Shown piece after piece: positions 24,087-32,401 of a DNA stretch of 64,000 nt (the first letter of the stretch is position 1; each line of letters opens with the position of its first letter). The notes below the pieces were generated by a model. That model saw only the letters and a program-made list of their open reading frames with translations. It ran no database searches and had not been told where the DNA came from. The DNA is from JAAZNO01 sp964508025 (GTDB lineage: Bacteria; Chloroflexota; Anaerolineae; B4-G1; SLSP01). The position numbers and the translations under genes are program-made. The stretch is taken from contig CAZDSF010000011.1 of the NCBI GenBank assembly GCA_964508025.1, forward strand, positions 7,421-71,420, read 5' to 3'.

Positions 24087-26987
24087 ATGTTTGTGTGGAA
24101 ACGCATTTGTGTGTATGTGGCGATCGTCGCGTGCCTGTTTTTTGCATTCTCAGGTGAGGTGCGGGCGGAGAAACTCCCGCCCCCGGACTTGCTCAGCCTC
24201 ACGCCTGAGATCACGTCTCTGGAAGCGCCAATTGACATCCAGGGCGTTGATTTCTGGACCTGGCGGGGTCCGCGATATAACCTGGCAGCGGGCGCAGCGC
24301 CGCAGGTCACAACCGTTGTGCTCGATCCCAACAACTCTGACATCGTCTACGCGGGCACAAATCAGGGCGTCTATCGCAGCGCCGACGGCGGAGAGAGTTG
24401 GCAGCCGCGCAATGGCGGTCTGGGCGGCTATGGCGATCTGGTGATCACCGGTATTGCCATTGATCCCACCGATTCGCGGATTCTCATTATCGGTACGTGG
24501 GGCTATGGGCTGCTCAAATCCACCGACAGCGGCGCGAATTGGACGCGCCTTGGCGATCCGGTGCGCCCGACGGCGCTGGCTGGCGTTGAGGAGGGGCTAT
24601 CGCTGCCGCCGGAGGTGATTGCTGGCGGGCCAAGCAATGTGTACTACCCGGAAGCGGCGGAACGCAATGAAATCGCCGCCCCTATCAGTTGGCAACGGAC
24701 TGCCGTGCGCTGTGTGACCATCAACCCCAGCAATCGCAACGATATTTACGCTTGCGTGGATGATGGCTACGGACTCTATCGCAGCACCAATGGCGGTACC
24801 TCATGGAGCAAAATCACGCTGGGCACCGGCAGCGCGCGCACCTATACGTTTGCGCCTTCTAACAACAATGTGCGCTATGCGTCTTTTGGCACATGGACGG
24901 CCAGCGGCGGCTTCTATCGCTCGACCAATGGCGGCAGCACTTGGACGGCAGTGGGCGGTGGCGTCATCAATAACACGGTCATTGCCGTGGCGATTCATCC
25001 CACAAACGCCAACACCGTCGTCGTTGGGACTTCTGGAGGCGGTCTGTATCGTACCACCGACGGTGGGAACACCTGGACGGCGGTCAATACAGGTGTGTCG
25101 GATACCACCATCTATTCTGTGGCTATCTCAAAGAGTAACCCCAGCATTGTCTATGCTGGCGGTTATATGTGGGTCTATCGCAGCTCCAACGGCGGCGCCA
25201 GTTGGGCCAATGCCGATAGCAGTTTCCCGGCCTACTATGTCGAAGGCCTGGCGATTCATCCCACCTCTTCGGATCGAGTGTGGATCGGCATCAATCGTTT
25301 CCCCTGGGGGGGCGTTTACAAGCGCACGACCAGCACTGGCGCGTTCACGCTGAAGGGTGCGGGTATGGACGGCACTTTTGTGCTCGATGTTACGCAAGAC
25401 CTCAACAATGCTAACACGTTGTACGCGGCGACGTGGGGCGCGGGGATGTTCCGCAGTTATGATCGCGGCGCGACGTGGTCGGCGATTTACGGCGTGCCCT
25501 ATGTGTACAGTATCGAAGCGACGCAAGGCCCCACGGGCACGATTCTCTACGCCGGTACCTTCTACAGCGATTGGGGCGTGCTCAAGAGCTGGAATCAGGG
25601 CAATACGTGGTATGAGGTAAGCTGGAGCAATCCCAGTTATATCTCCTTCGATATCGAATCCATTCAAGGAAATACCAACAAACTTGTTGCCGCCACTTAC
25701 AATGGCATTCAATACAGCAATGACGGCGGTGTGACCTGGGCTACGCCGACGGGCTTGACTGAAGGCATCGTGTTGCATCTGTGTGAGTTTGGCAACACGG
25801 GGCAACTGCTGGCGGCGACCTATGGCGGCGGGCTGTATTACAGTAACGGCGGTACGTCGTGGGCGCCGCGCACAAGCGGCATGACCGGGTCCTACGCCAA
25901 TTACACCTATGATGTCGCCTGTTCTTTGACGTCGGGTGTGGCTTATGCCGGCGCCTACCAGGCATACCGCACCACGAACTACGGCGCGAATTGGACGGCG
26001 ATGAACACCGGTCTGGCGAACGACTACGTGCGCGCCCTGGCAATTGCGCCTACGGGGGCCGTTTTTGCCGGGTTGAATACCGGCGGCGCCTATCTCGCGC
26101 CGGCGGGGACCACGACCTGGCACGCGATCAACACGGGCCTGGGCGAACGGCGGGTGCGATCCATGGCCGTAGTGGCTTCATCACCGGTGAAGGCGTTGGC
26201 AGGCACCAATGGCGCGGGCATCTGGGAATATACGTTGGTTCGGGGCTATCCGCCGGTATATTTGCCACTCGTGCTGCGCAGCTACCCTCAAATCGTGCTG
26301 CCAACCAAACTCTACCCGGTCGCCGATGCGACTGTGCTCCAGGGGTATTCAGGGACCAATTTCGGCGCTGTTCTTGATATGTGGGTGGGCTACGATAATT
26401 GTTTGAGTCCTACTGGGAAAATCTCACGCAGTCTGGTTCGCTTTGATCTCTCGGCTATTCCGGCAGGAACTTCTATCAGTAGTGCGCGGCTATATCTATA
26501 CCTGACCAATTCGTGTGATATTGGAGAGCGCACCCATACCGCCACGGTGTACCGGATTACATCCTCATGGTCAGAGGGAACGGTTACCTGGAACAGCAGC
26601 CCTACTTTTGCAGAGGCTTACGGCTCGCGGTCTATCCCCAGTCGCACCTGGGGGTGGTACAATTTCGACGTCACGAATCTGGTGCGTGGATGGGTGAATG
26701 GCAGCTTCTCCAACTATGGGATGATGGTGCGCGGGCCGGAAAGTTCTGATACTTCTGGCGCGCGACTGGGATTCGTGACCCGGGAGAGTTCGGGAACCAC
26801 GTATGATCCGTATCTTTCGATTACTTACACTTCCATGACTGGTGTTGAAACAACAGTGGAAATTCCGCTGGATTTTGAGCCGACAGAGAGTTTTGTAAGT
26901 ATCCACACCATGTTACAACCGTTCTCTCAGCCTTGTGTGGATTGCTTGCAAGCGGAGCAATGGCAGCATTGCGCCGCGCATGATTAG
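24087..26987 (+). CDS. Large secreted BNR/Asp-box beta-propeller protein with DNRLRE domain
   Basis: A 966-aa secreted protein. The signal peptide (about 1-27) ends near VRAEK. The body (about 60-730) holds at least ten Asp-box/BNR repeats of the form S-x-D/N-G-G-x-x-W, such as RSADGGESWQP, KSTDSGANWTRL, RTTDGGNTWTAV and YSNDGGVTWATP, which build beta-propellers of the sialidase/sortilin type. No sialidase catalytic set is seen, so it is more likely a binding or structural propeller. A DNRLRE-type beta domain follows (about 755-920: SLVRFDLSAIPAGTSISSA, SWSEGTVTWNSSPTF). The last 45 residues are unrelated and contain a CVDCLQAEQWQHC cysteine cluster. ATG 24087 follows AAAGGAGGG. Its place inside the kinase island suggests an outer-surface target or ligand. 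Confidence 0.85.
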   Translation: MFVWKRICVYVAIVACLFFAFSGEVRAEKLPPPDLLSLTPEITSLEAPIDIQGVDFWTWRGPRYNLAAGAAPQVTTVVLDPNNSDIVYAGTNQGVYRSADGGESWQPRNGGLGGYGDLVITGIAIDPTDSRILIIGTWGYGLLKSTDSGANWTRLGDPVRPTALAGVEEGLSLPPEVIAGGPSNVYYPEAAERNEIAAPISWQRTAVRCVTINPSNRNDIYACVDDGYGLYRSTNGGTSWSKITLGTGSARTYTFAPSNNNVRYASFGTWTASGGFYRSTNGGSTWTAVGGGVINNTVIAVAIHPTNANTVVVGTSGGGLYRTTDGGNTWTAVNTGVSDTTIYSVAISKSNPSIVYAGGYMWVYRSSNGGASWANADSSFPAYYVEGLAIHPTSSDRVWIGINRFPWGGVYKRTTSTGAFTLKGAGMDGTFVLDVTQDLNNANTLYAATWGAGMFRSYDRGATWSAIYGVPYVYSIEATQGPTGTILYAGTFYSDWGVLKSWNQGNTWYEVSWSNPSYISFDIESIQGNTNKLVAATYNGIQYSNDGGVTWATPTGLTEGIVLHLCEFGNTGQLLAATYGGGLYYSNGGTSWAPRTSGMTGSYANYTYDVACSLTSGVAYAGAYQAYRTTNYGANWTAMNTGLANDYVRALAIAPTGAVFAGLNTGGAYLAPAGTTTWHAINTGLGERRVRSMAVVASSPVKALAGTNGAGIWEYTLVRGYPPVYLPLVLRSYPQIVLPTKLYPVADATVLQGYSGTNFGAVLDMWVGYDNCLSPTGKISRSLVRFDLSAIPAGTSISSARLYLYLTNSCDIGERTHTATVYRITSSWSEGTVTWNSSPTFAEAYGSRSIPSRTWGWYNFDVTNLVRGWVNGSFSNYGMMVRGPESSDTSGARLGFVTRESSGTTYDPYLSITYTSMTGVETTVEIPLDFEPTESFVSIHTMLQPFSQPCVDCLQAEQWQHCAAHD

Positions 26988-27039
26988 CGAGAGCTGGCGT
27001 CGCTGAAGGCGTCTCGATAGCGAGAGGAGTTTACGTTCT

Positions 27040-29832
27040 ATGTCCCGCTTCTGCCGTTTCTGTGGCGCGGAGTTTCGCAATCTCGAGGCGCGTTTCTGCC
27101 AGGTGTGTGGACGGGAACGCGTCGCGGGACCTGTGTCGGGCGGCCTGGAAGCCGCGCCGACGGTGCGTGCTGTGGCCCCAACGGAGGGCGAAGGCGGGGC
27201 GACGCCCATGCCCCGCCTCACCATCCGCGTGTTGGGACAATCGCCCTACGAGGCGGCGCTGACCGAGACCACGGTCACGGTGGGTCGCGCGCCTTCCAAT
27301 ACGCTGGTGCTTGCGTCGCCCTATGTCTCGGCGCATCACGGGCGGTTGGAATGCGCCGGCGGACAGTGGCAGTATGTAGATCTGGGCAGCACCAACGGCA
27401 CGTTTCTCAATGGGCAGCGCGTGCAAAGCGCGGCCCTGCGTCACGGCGATATTCTGCGCATCGGCGACCTTCAGGGGAACTCCGCCAGCCTCACCTTCAT
27501 GCTGGGCGACTCGCGCGCGCTGCATGGGCCGCAAAACGTTGGCTCGCTGATCCTCGCGCCGCAGGGCGCGTTGACCCTGGGCCGCGATCCGCAATCGGAT
27601 ATTCCCTTGCAGGCCCCGCTGGTTTCCTGGCGTCACGCCAGCATCACGGCGGGGCCGCAAGGCTCGGTGCTGACCGATCTCAGCAGCACCAACGGCACTT
27701 TCGTCAACGGGCAGCGGCTAGAGCGACCCTATCTGTTGCAGGAAGGCGACGTGGTGCAGATTGGCCCCTTCAGCCTGGTCTACAGCGCGGGCAAGTTGCA
27801 GCAGTACGTCGCGGCGGGCGGCGTCCGCCTCGATGGTGTGCAGCTCGTGCGCGAGGTGGGTAAGGGCGAGCGCACCAGGCGCATTCTCGATGACATCAGT
27901 CTCACTATCCATCCACGGGAGTTTGTGGCGCTGGTGGGCACCAGCGGCGCGGGCAAGAGCACGCTGATGAAGGCGCTCAGCGGCGTGACCCGCGCGCAAC
28001 AGGGGCAGGTGCTTGTCAACGGCGACGATCTCTATCAGCAGTTCGATCTCTACCGCACGATGATTGGCTACGTGCCGCAAGATGACATCATCCACAAAGA
28101 TCTGACGGTGCGGGATGTGTTGCGCTACGCGGCGCAGCTCCGGCTGCCGCCCGACACCACAAATGCGGAGCTGGAGCAGCGCGTGGAGCAGGTGTTGCAG
28201 GATGTGGGCATGGCGGGGCGCAGCGAGCAGCCGGTGAGCAGCCTCAGCGGCGGGCAGCGCAAGCGGGTGAGCATCGCGGTGGAGTTGCTGGCGGAGCCAA
28301 AGCTTTTCTTCCTCGATGAGCCGACATCGGGCCTGGATCCGGGCCTGGAGAAGAAGATGATGTACACGCTGCGGCATCTCGCCGATGGAGGCCGGACGGT
28401 GGTGCTGGTGACGCACGCCACGGCGAACATCAGCCAGTGTGACCACGTCTGCTTTCTCGCGCAGGGACGGCTGGCGTATTTCGGCCCGCCGGAGGAGGCT
28501 TTCAAGTTCTTCGAGGTCGCTACGGGTGACTTTTCTGATGTGTATGATCGTCTGGACGATGCGGATCCGCAGCGCGCCAGGCAGAAAGCGCTGGAATGGG
28601 AGCAGCGTTATCGCCAGTCGGAGTATTACCAGCGCTATGTGAGCCAGCGGCAGCAGCAGGTCGAGGCGCCGGCGCCAGGCGCGGCGCATGAGTCGGCGCA
28701 GGCGCGGGGCCCCAAGGTCAATCCGCTGCGCCAGCTGGGCGTGCTCACCCGGCGCTATCTCAATCTGGTGCTGCGTGATCGTGTGCTGCTGGCGGTGCTC
28801 CTCGCGGTGATGCCGCTGGTCGGCGCGTTGATTCTGCTGGTGGCGGGGCGCCAGTGGTTGCAGGGGGATACGTTCGCTGAGATCGAGCGGCAGCTGACGG
28901 CGGAACTGGCTGCTGGGGCGGCAAGCGCGACGTACAGCATTGTTGTGGATAGCCTCAATCTGTTGTTTCTGTTGGCGTTTGCCGGTGTGTTGTTGGGGCT
29001 TTTCGCGTCGGGCTACGAGATCGTGAAAGAGCGCTCCATCTACCAGCGGGAGCGGATGGTGACGGTGCGTATCGGGCCGTATCTGCTCTCGAAGGTGCTG
29101 GTCATTGGAACTTTCGCGCTGCTCCAGTGCGGGTTGTTGTTGCTGGTCATCGCGCTCAAGGTGCGCCTGCCGGCGACCGGCGTGTTGCTTCCCGCGCCGC
29201 TGGAGATGTTCATCACGCTGTTTCTCGCTACGCTTGCGGCGATTCACATCGGCTTGTTCATCTCCGCATTGGTACCCAATACCAACACCGTCATCTACAT
29301 TTTGTTCATGTTGCTCTTCTTCCAGTTGATTTTCACGGGTACGCTTTTCGAGCTGCCGGGCGCGGTCAAGGAGCTCTCGGCGCTGACGCTCACCCGTTGG
29401 ACGTTGGAGGGGCTGGGCGGATCGGTGGATATGGATCGCCTGGGCGAGCTGAGCCGCACGCGGGTGCAACTTGAGCCTGTGACTACCGAGGTAACATTCG
29501 AGGTGGAGAAGCCGGCGGAGGATTGGGAACCCGTCACCGTAATCACGACCACGCGCCTGGTGGAGGTGGCGGTGCAGCCGGGGATCACCCAGACGATTCC
29601 CATCGCGGCGCCGGAGGTCACGGTGCATGAGCTGCGCACGGTGACGGAAACGGTCACGGAACCCATCACCGTCGAACCGGAGCCGCTGGACATCACCGGC
29701 GGCAGGACATTCAACATCCGTTATGCGCGCACGCCGGCGGCCATGCTGCAAGTTTGGGGCGTTCTTGCCCTGTTCAGCCTGGTCTTTGGCGCGGGAACGG
29801 CATTGGCGCTGTGGCGACAGGACATCCGTTGA
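27040..29832 (+). CDS. Zinc-ribbon / FHA-FHA / ABCG-type ABC transporter fusion
   Basis: A 930-aa single-chain half-transporter with phospho-regulatory domains. The order is: a zinc ribbon (CRFCG...FCQVCG, about 4-25), FHA 1 (about 60-150: VGRAPSNTL, VSAHHGRLE, LGSTNGTFLNG), FHA 2 (about 170-255: LGRDPQSD, VSWRHASI, LSSTNGTFVNG), an ABC ATPase (about 266-490: Walker A GTSGAGKST, signature SSLSGGQRKRVSIA, Walker B LFFLDEPTSGLD) and an ABC-2 membrane domain with about six segments (about 568-930). A beta-rich outward insert of about 110 residues precedes the last segment. The layout is like mycobacterial Rv1747, a kinase-regulated FHA-ABC exporter, but with an added zinc ribbon. The substrate is unknown. 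Confidence 0.92.
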   Translation: MSRFCRFCGAEFRNLEARFCQVCGRERVAGPVSGGLEAAPTVRAVAPTEGEGGATPMPRLTIRVLGQSPYEAALTETTVTVGRAPSNTLVLASPYVSAHHGRLECAGGQWQYVDLGSTNGTFLNGQRVQSAALRHGDILRIGDLQGNSASLTFMLGDSRALHGPQNVGSLILAPQGALTLGRDPQSDIPLQAPLVSWRHASITAGPQGSVLTDLSSTNGTFVNGQRLERPYLLQEGDVVQIGPFSLVYSAGKLQQYVAAGGVRLDGVQLVREVGKGERTRRILDDISLTIHPREFVALVGTSGAGKSTLMKALSGVTRAQQGQVLVNGDDLYQQFDLYRTMIGYVPQDDIIHKDLTVRDVLRYAAQLRLPPDTTNAELEQRVEQVLQDVGMAGRSEQPVSSLSGGQRKRVSIAVELLAEPKLFFLDEPTSGLDPGLEKKMMYTLRHLADGGRTVVLVTHATANISQCDHVCFLAQGRLAYFGPPEEAFKFFEVATGDFSDVYDRLDDADPQRARQKALEWEQRYRQSEYYQRYVSQRQQQVEAPAPGAAHESAQARGPKVNPLRQLGVLTRRYLNLVLRDRVLLAVLLAVMPLVGALILLVAGRQWLQGDTFAEIERQLTAELAAGAASATYSIVVDSLNLLFLLAFAGVLLGLFASGYEIVKERSIYQRERMVTVRIGPYLLSKVLVIGTFALLQCGLLLLVIALKVRLPATGVLLPAPLEMFITLFLATLAAIHIGLFISALVPNTNTVIYILFMLLFFQLIFTGTLFELPGAVKELSALTLTRWTLEGLGGSVDMDRLGELSRTRVQLEPVTTEVTFEVEKPAEDWEPVTVITTTRLVEVAVQPGITQTIPIAAPEVTVHELRTVTETVTEPITVEPEPLDITGGRTFNIRYARTPAAMLQVWGVLALFSLVFGAGTALALWRQDIR

Positions 29833-29844
29833 GGGAGGTTTTTC

Positions 29845-30486
29845 ATGATGTTTGGCAGAAAGAATAAGCAGTGGATTCATGTGCGGCGCTGGCTGTGGAT
29901 TGTGGGGCTGTTATTGCTGCTGGGTTGCTCGGCCGGAAGCGATGAGCCAGCGATGCCGCGCGTGCCCACGGCGACGGCAACCCTCGCGCCAACCGCGACC
30001 CGCACGCCGGCGCCCACGCCAACCGTGGTGGTGCAAGTACCGACCTCCACGCCGAGAGCCACTTCGACGGCGACGCCTACCCGCGAGCCGCCGCCCACGC
30101 CGACGCCCTCTATCGAACAACTGCGCGTGCAGTACCCGGAGATCGCCATCCTGCTCGACAATCCCGAAGTAGAGCCGGTGTACAAAGACTTGTTGGTCAT
30201 CTACCAACAGGGCGGGCAGCAGAGCGTATTGAACTATGCCAGGCAACACGGCGTGCTCACCGATGCGGGTGAAATGCGAGCGGCGCTCACACTCGATACG
30301 GAGGATACCGCCCCCGTGGTTGCGCGCCTCAAGGACATGGGCGTTAAGGTGCTCAGCACATCGGGCAATCGCATCGAGATCGCCGTGCCGCTGTCGCTGT
30401 TGCGCGCGCAAGCCAGCCGCCCCGGCGCGATTCTCAACCAGCTGACCCAGCTTGAGCATGTGGTGGGCCTGGTGCCGCCGGGTTGA
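29845..30486 (+). CDS. Lipoprotein paralogous to the N-terminal domain of the subtilase at 46868
   Basis: A 213-aa lipoprotein. The signal peptide ends in LLLLGC (lipidated Cys 28), followed by about 65 residues of Thr/Pro linker. The rest (about 90-213) aligns along its length with residues about 50-175 of the subtilase at 46868-49168. Shared landmarks are QYPEIAILL/AYPEIAPLL, VYKDLLVIYQQGG/VYKEFLIAYQEGG, LTLDTEDTAPVVARL/LVLDTEDHTALVAQL and QLTQLEHVVGL/QLTELEHVIAI. In the protease this segment occupies the propeptide position, so a free-standing version may act as an inhibitor or chaperone of the protease (inference). It starts 12 bp after the FHA-ABC gene with GGGAGG upstream, so it is probably in the same transcript. 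Confidence 0.8.
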   Translation: MMFGRKNKQWIHVRRWLWIVGLLLLLGCSAGSDEPAMPRVPTATATLAPTATRTPAPTPTVVVQVPTSTPRATSTATPTREPPPTPTPSIEQLRVQYPEIAILLDNPEVEPVYKDLLVIYQQGGQQSVLNYARQHGVLTDAGEMRAALTLDTEDTAPVVARLKDMGVKVLSTSGNRIEIAVPLSLLRAQASRPGAILNQLTQLEHVVGLVPPG

Positions 30487-30496
30487 TTTGCGCGGA

Positions 30497-30580
30497 GGGG
30501 CAGGGGAGCGGAGGGGCAGGGGAGATGGGGAGATGGGGAGGTGGGGAGTAGAATCCGTTACCAGTTACCCGTTACTCCTG
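30497..30580. repeat. Composite octamer/heptamer repeat upstream of a kinase gene (copy B)
   Basis: Runs of GGGG at 30519, 30527, 30535 and 30543 are spaced exactly 8 bp apart (4-nt loops AGAT, AGAT, AGGT), a textbook potential G-quadruplex on the + strand. More GGGG runs precede them. Heptamer units GTTACC(A/C) and CTGACT follow (about 30556-30583). The kinase GGAGG and ATG (30596) come directly after. Confidence 0.8.
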
Positions 30581-30595
30581 ACTGAGGAGGGTACG

Positions 30596-32392
30596 ATGAG
30601 CCTTAAAGTGGGGGATATGCTTCAGGGACGGTATCGCGTGGCGCGGCAGCTGGGCCAGAGCGGAATGGGCGCAGTCTACCGGGTCTGGGATCTCCGGCTG
30701 AATGCCCCGCGCGCGGTCAAGGAGATGCTGCCGCAGCCCGAAATCAACGGGCAGACGTTGGCGCAATTGCGTCAGCAGTTTCAGCAAGAAGCGGCGGTGC
30801 TGGCGAATCTCAGCCATCCGCATCTGGTGCGCGTGACCGATTTCTTCGAGGAAGCCGGCAATGCGTACCTGGTGATGGATTTCATCGAAGGGGAGAGCCT
30901 GGCGGAGCGTATCACCAGAGAGGGGCAACTGCCCGAAGCGCAAGTGCGCTCCTGGGCCGACCAGCTGCTCGATGCGCTGGAGTATTGTCATAGCCAGGGT
31001 ATCATCCACCGCGATATCAAACCGCAGAATGTGATTGTGCGTCCCGATGGACGGGTCATTCTGGTGGATTTTGGGCTGGTGAAGCTCTGGAATCCCAACG
31101 ATCCGCGCACGCGCACAGCGATCCGTTCGATGGGGGCGCCGGAATACGCTCCGCCGGAGCAGTACGATTCGCAATCCGGCTCCACCGACGCGCGCAGCGA
31201 TATCTACAGCCTGGGCGCGACGCTTTACCAGGCGCTCACCGGACAAGCGCCGCCCACGGCGACCATGCGGATTGTCAATCCCCGTGTCCTGGCGCCAGTG
31301 CGGCAGCTCAATCCCAGGGTTAGTCCGCAACTGGAGGCGATTCTGATGCGCGCGTTGGAATTGCGTCCAGAAGCGCGCTTCCAGACGGCGACGGAGCTGC
31401 GGATGACGCTGCGGCAGTGGGGCGCTCCGCCATCCGCTGGCGTGACCCCTGCCGGCACGGCGGTGATGGGTGCGGGCGGGCCGCCGGGTGCGGGGTATCC
31501 GTATCCGCCGTATGCTCCGCTGCCGGCGCCGGCAGCTTCGACGCGCGCCCTTCCCTGGAAAATCGTGGGGCTGGTGGCAGGCGCGTTGGTCGTGCTGCTG
31601 CTGGCGGGATTGACGCTTGCGAACTTATTGGGAGGTGGGCGTGAGCCTTTGCCCCCTGCCACCGCACGTATCGCTGCAAATACAGCCACTGCCACGAGCA
31701 TCGCTGAACTGCCGCCGACTGTCACCTTCACGGCGACGCCTGAAGCGGCGCCCACGGACACTCCCGCCACGCCGCCGCCTACGACGGAACCTCCGACGCC
31801 CACAACGCCACCGACCGAGACGCCCTCGCCGACCTCCACCCGNNNNNNNNNNNNNNNNNNNNNNNNNNNNNNNNNNNNNNNNNNNNNNNNNNNNNNNNNN
31901 NNNNNNNNNNNNNNNNNNNNNNNNNNNNNNNNNNNNNNNNNNACGCCGACGCCGGCTTGCCCGGAAGTGACCGGCCCCTTCGCCGATCTCTGGCGCGCGG
32001 AGCAAGCGCGGCTGGGATGTGCGACCAACGCGGCGCACACGACCTGGACGGCCGTGGAGAATTTCGAGACGGGGCTGATGTTCTGGCGTGAGGATAATGA
32101 TCGCATCTACGCCGTGTATCAGGATGGGACCTGGCAAAGTTTTACCAATACCTGGCGCGAGGGCGATCCCACGTATACTTGCGGAACGAATACCACACCG
32201 CCGACGCCGTTGCGGGGTTTCGGAAAGGTCTGGTGTACCTACACCTATGTCCGTGGCGGTCTTGGCTCGGCGACAGATCTGGAGCGCGGCTTCGATGGGA
32301 CTGTGCAGGATTTCGAGCGCGGGAGCATTCTGCGCCTGGATACCGGCATGATCTACTTGCTGTTTGGCGACGGAAAGTGGAGCCGGCGCTGA
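30596..32392 (+). CDS. Membrane Ser/Thr protein kinase with LGFP-like outer domain (contains assembly gap)
   Basis: A receptor-type kinase of about 598 aa if the N run is true to length. The kinase domain (about 12-270) shows GQSGMGAVYRVWD, AVKEM, IIHRDIKPQNVI, LVDFGLVKLW and GAPEYAPPEQYD. A Pro-rich stretch and a membrane segment (WKIVGLVAGALVVLLLAGLT, about 320-342) follow. A Thr/Pro linker is interrupted by 100 Ns (31843-31942), so its true length is unknown. The outer domain (about 450-598) has WRAEQARLGCAT, ENFETGLMFWREDNDRIYAV and LERGFDGTVQDFERGSILRL, a pattern like LGFP-type repeats of secreted proteins. It contains four cysteines that may form disulfides. ATG 30596 follows GAGGAGG. 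Confidence 0.9.
   Translation: MSLKVGDMLQGRYRVARQLGQSGMGAVYRVWDLRLNAPRAVKEMLPQPEINGQTLAQLRQQFQQEAAVLANLSHPHLVRVTDFFEEAGNAYLVMDFIEGESLAERITREGQLPEAQVRSWADQLLDALEYCHSQGIIHRDIKPQNVIVRPDGRVILVDFGLVKLWNPNDPRTRTAIRSMGAPEYAPPEQYDSQSGSTDARSDIYSLGATLYQALTGQAPPTATMRIVNPRVLAPVRQLNPRVSPQLEAILMRALELRPEARFQTATELRMTLRQWGAPPSAGVTPAGTAVMGAGGPPGAGYPYPPYAPLPAPAASTRALPWKIVGLVAGALVVLLLAGLTLANLLGGGREPLPPATARIAANTATATSIAELPPTVTFTATPEAAPTDTPATPPPTTEPPTPTTPPTETPSPTSTXXXXXXXXXXXXXXXXXXXXXXXXXXXXXXXXXXTPTPACPEVTGPFADLWRAEQARLGCATNAAHTTWTAVENFETGLMFWREDNDRIYAVYQDGTWQSFTNTWREGDPTYTCGTNTTPPTPLRGFGKVWCTYTYVRGGLGSATDLERGFDGTVQDFERGSILRLDTGMIYLLFGDGKWSRR
31843..31942. other. Assembly gap (100 N)
   Basis: One hundred N bases in the Thr/Pro-encoding linker of the kinase gene. 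The round length indicates a scaffold gap of unknown true size, probably caused by repetitive linker codons. The reading frame happens to continue across it. Confidence 0.95.
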
Positions 32393-32401
32393 GGAGTTCG
32401 A

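Noticed and set aside
24087..26987. Sialidase
   Set aside because: Asp-boxes are present but the Arg triad and Tyr/Glu catalytic set of sialidases are not evident.
27718..29880. 720-codon open frame on the minus strand
   Set aside because: It is antisense to the FHA-ABC gene, whose domains are complete. The translation is Arg/His/Gln-rich with no domain, typical of GC-rich shadow frames.
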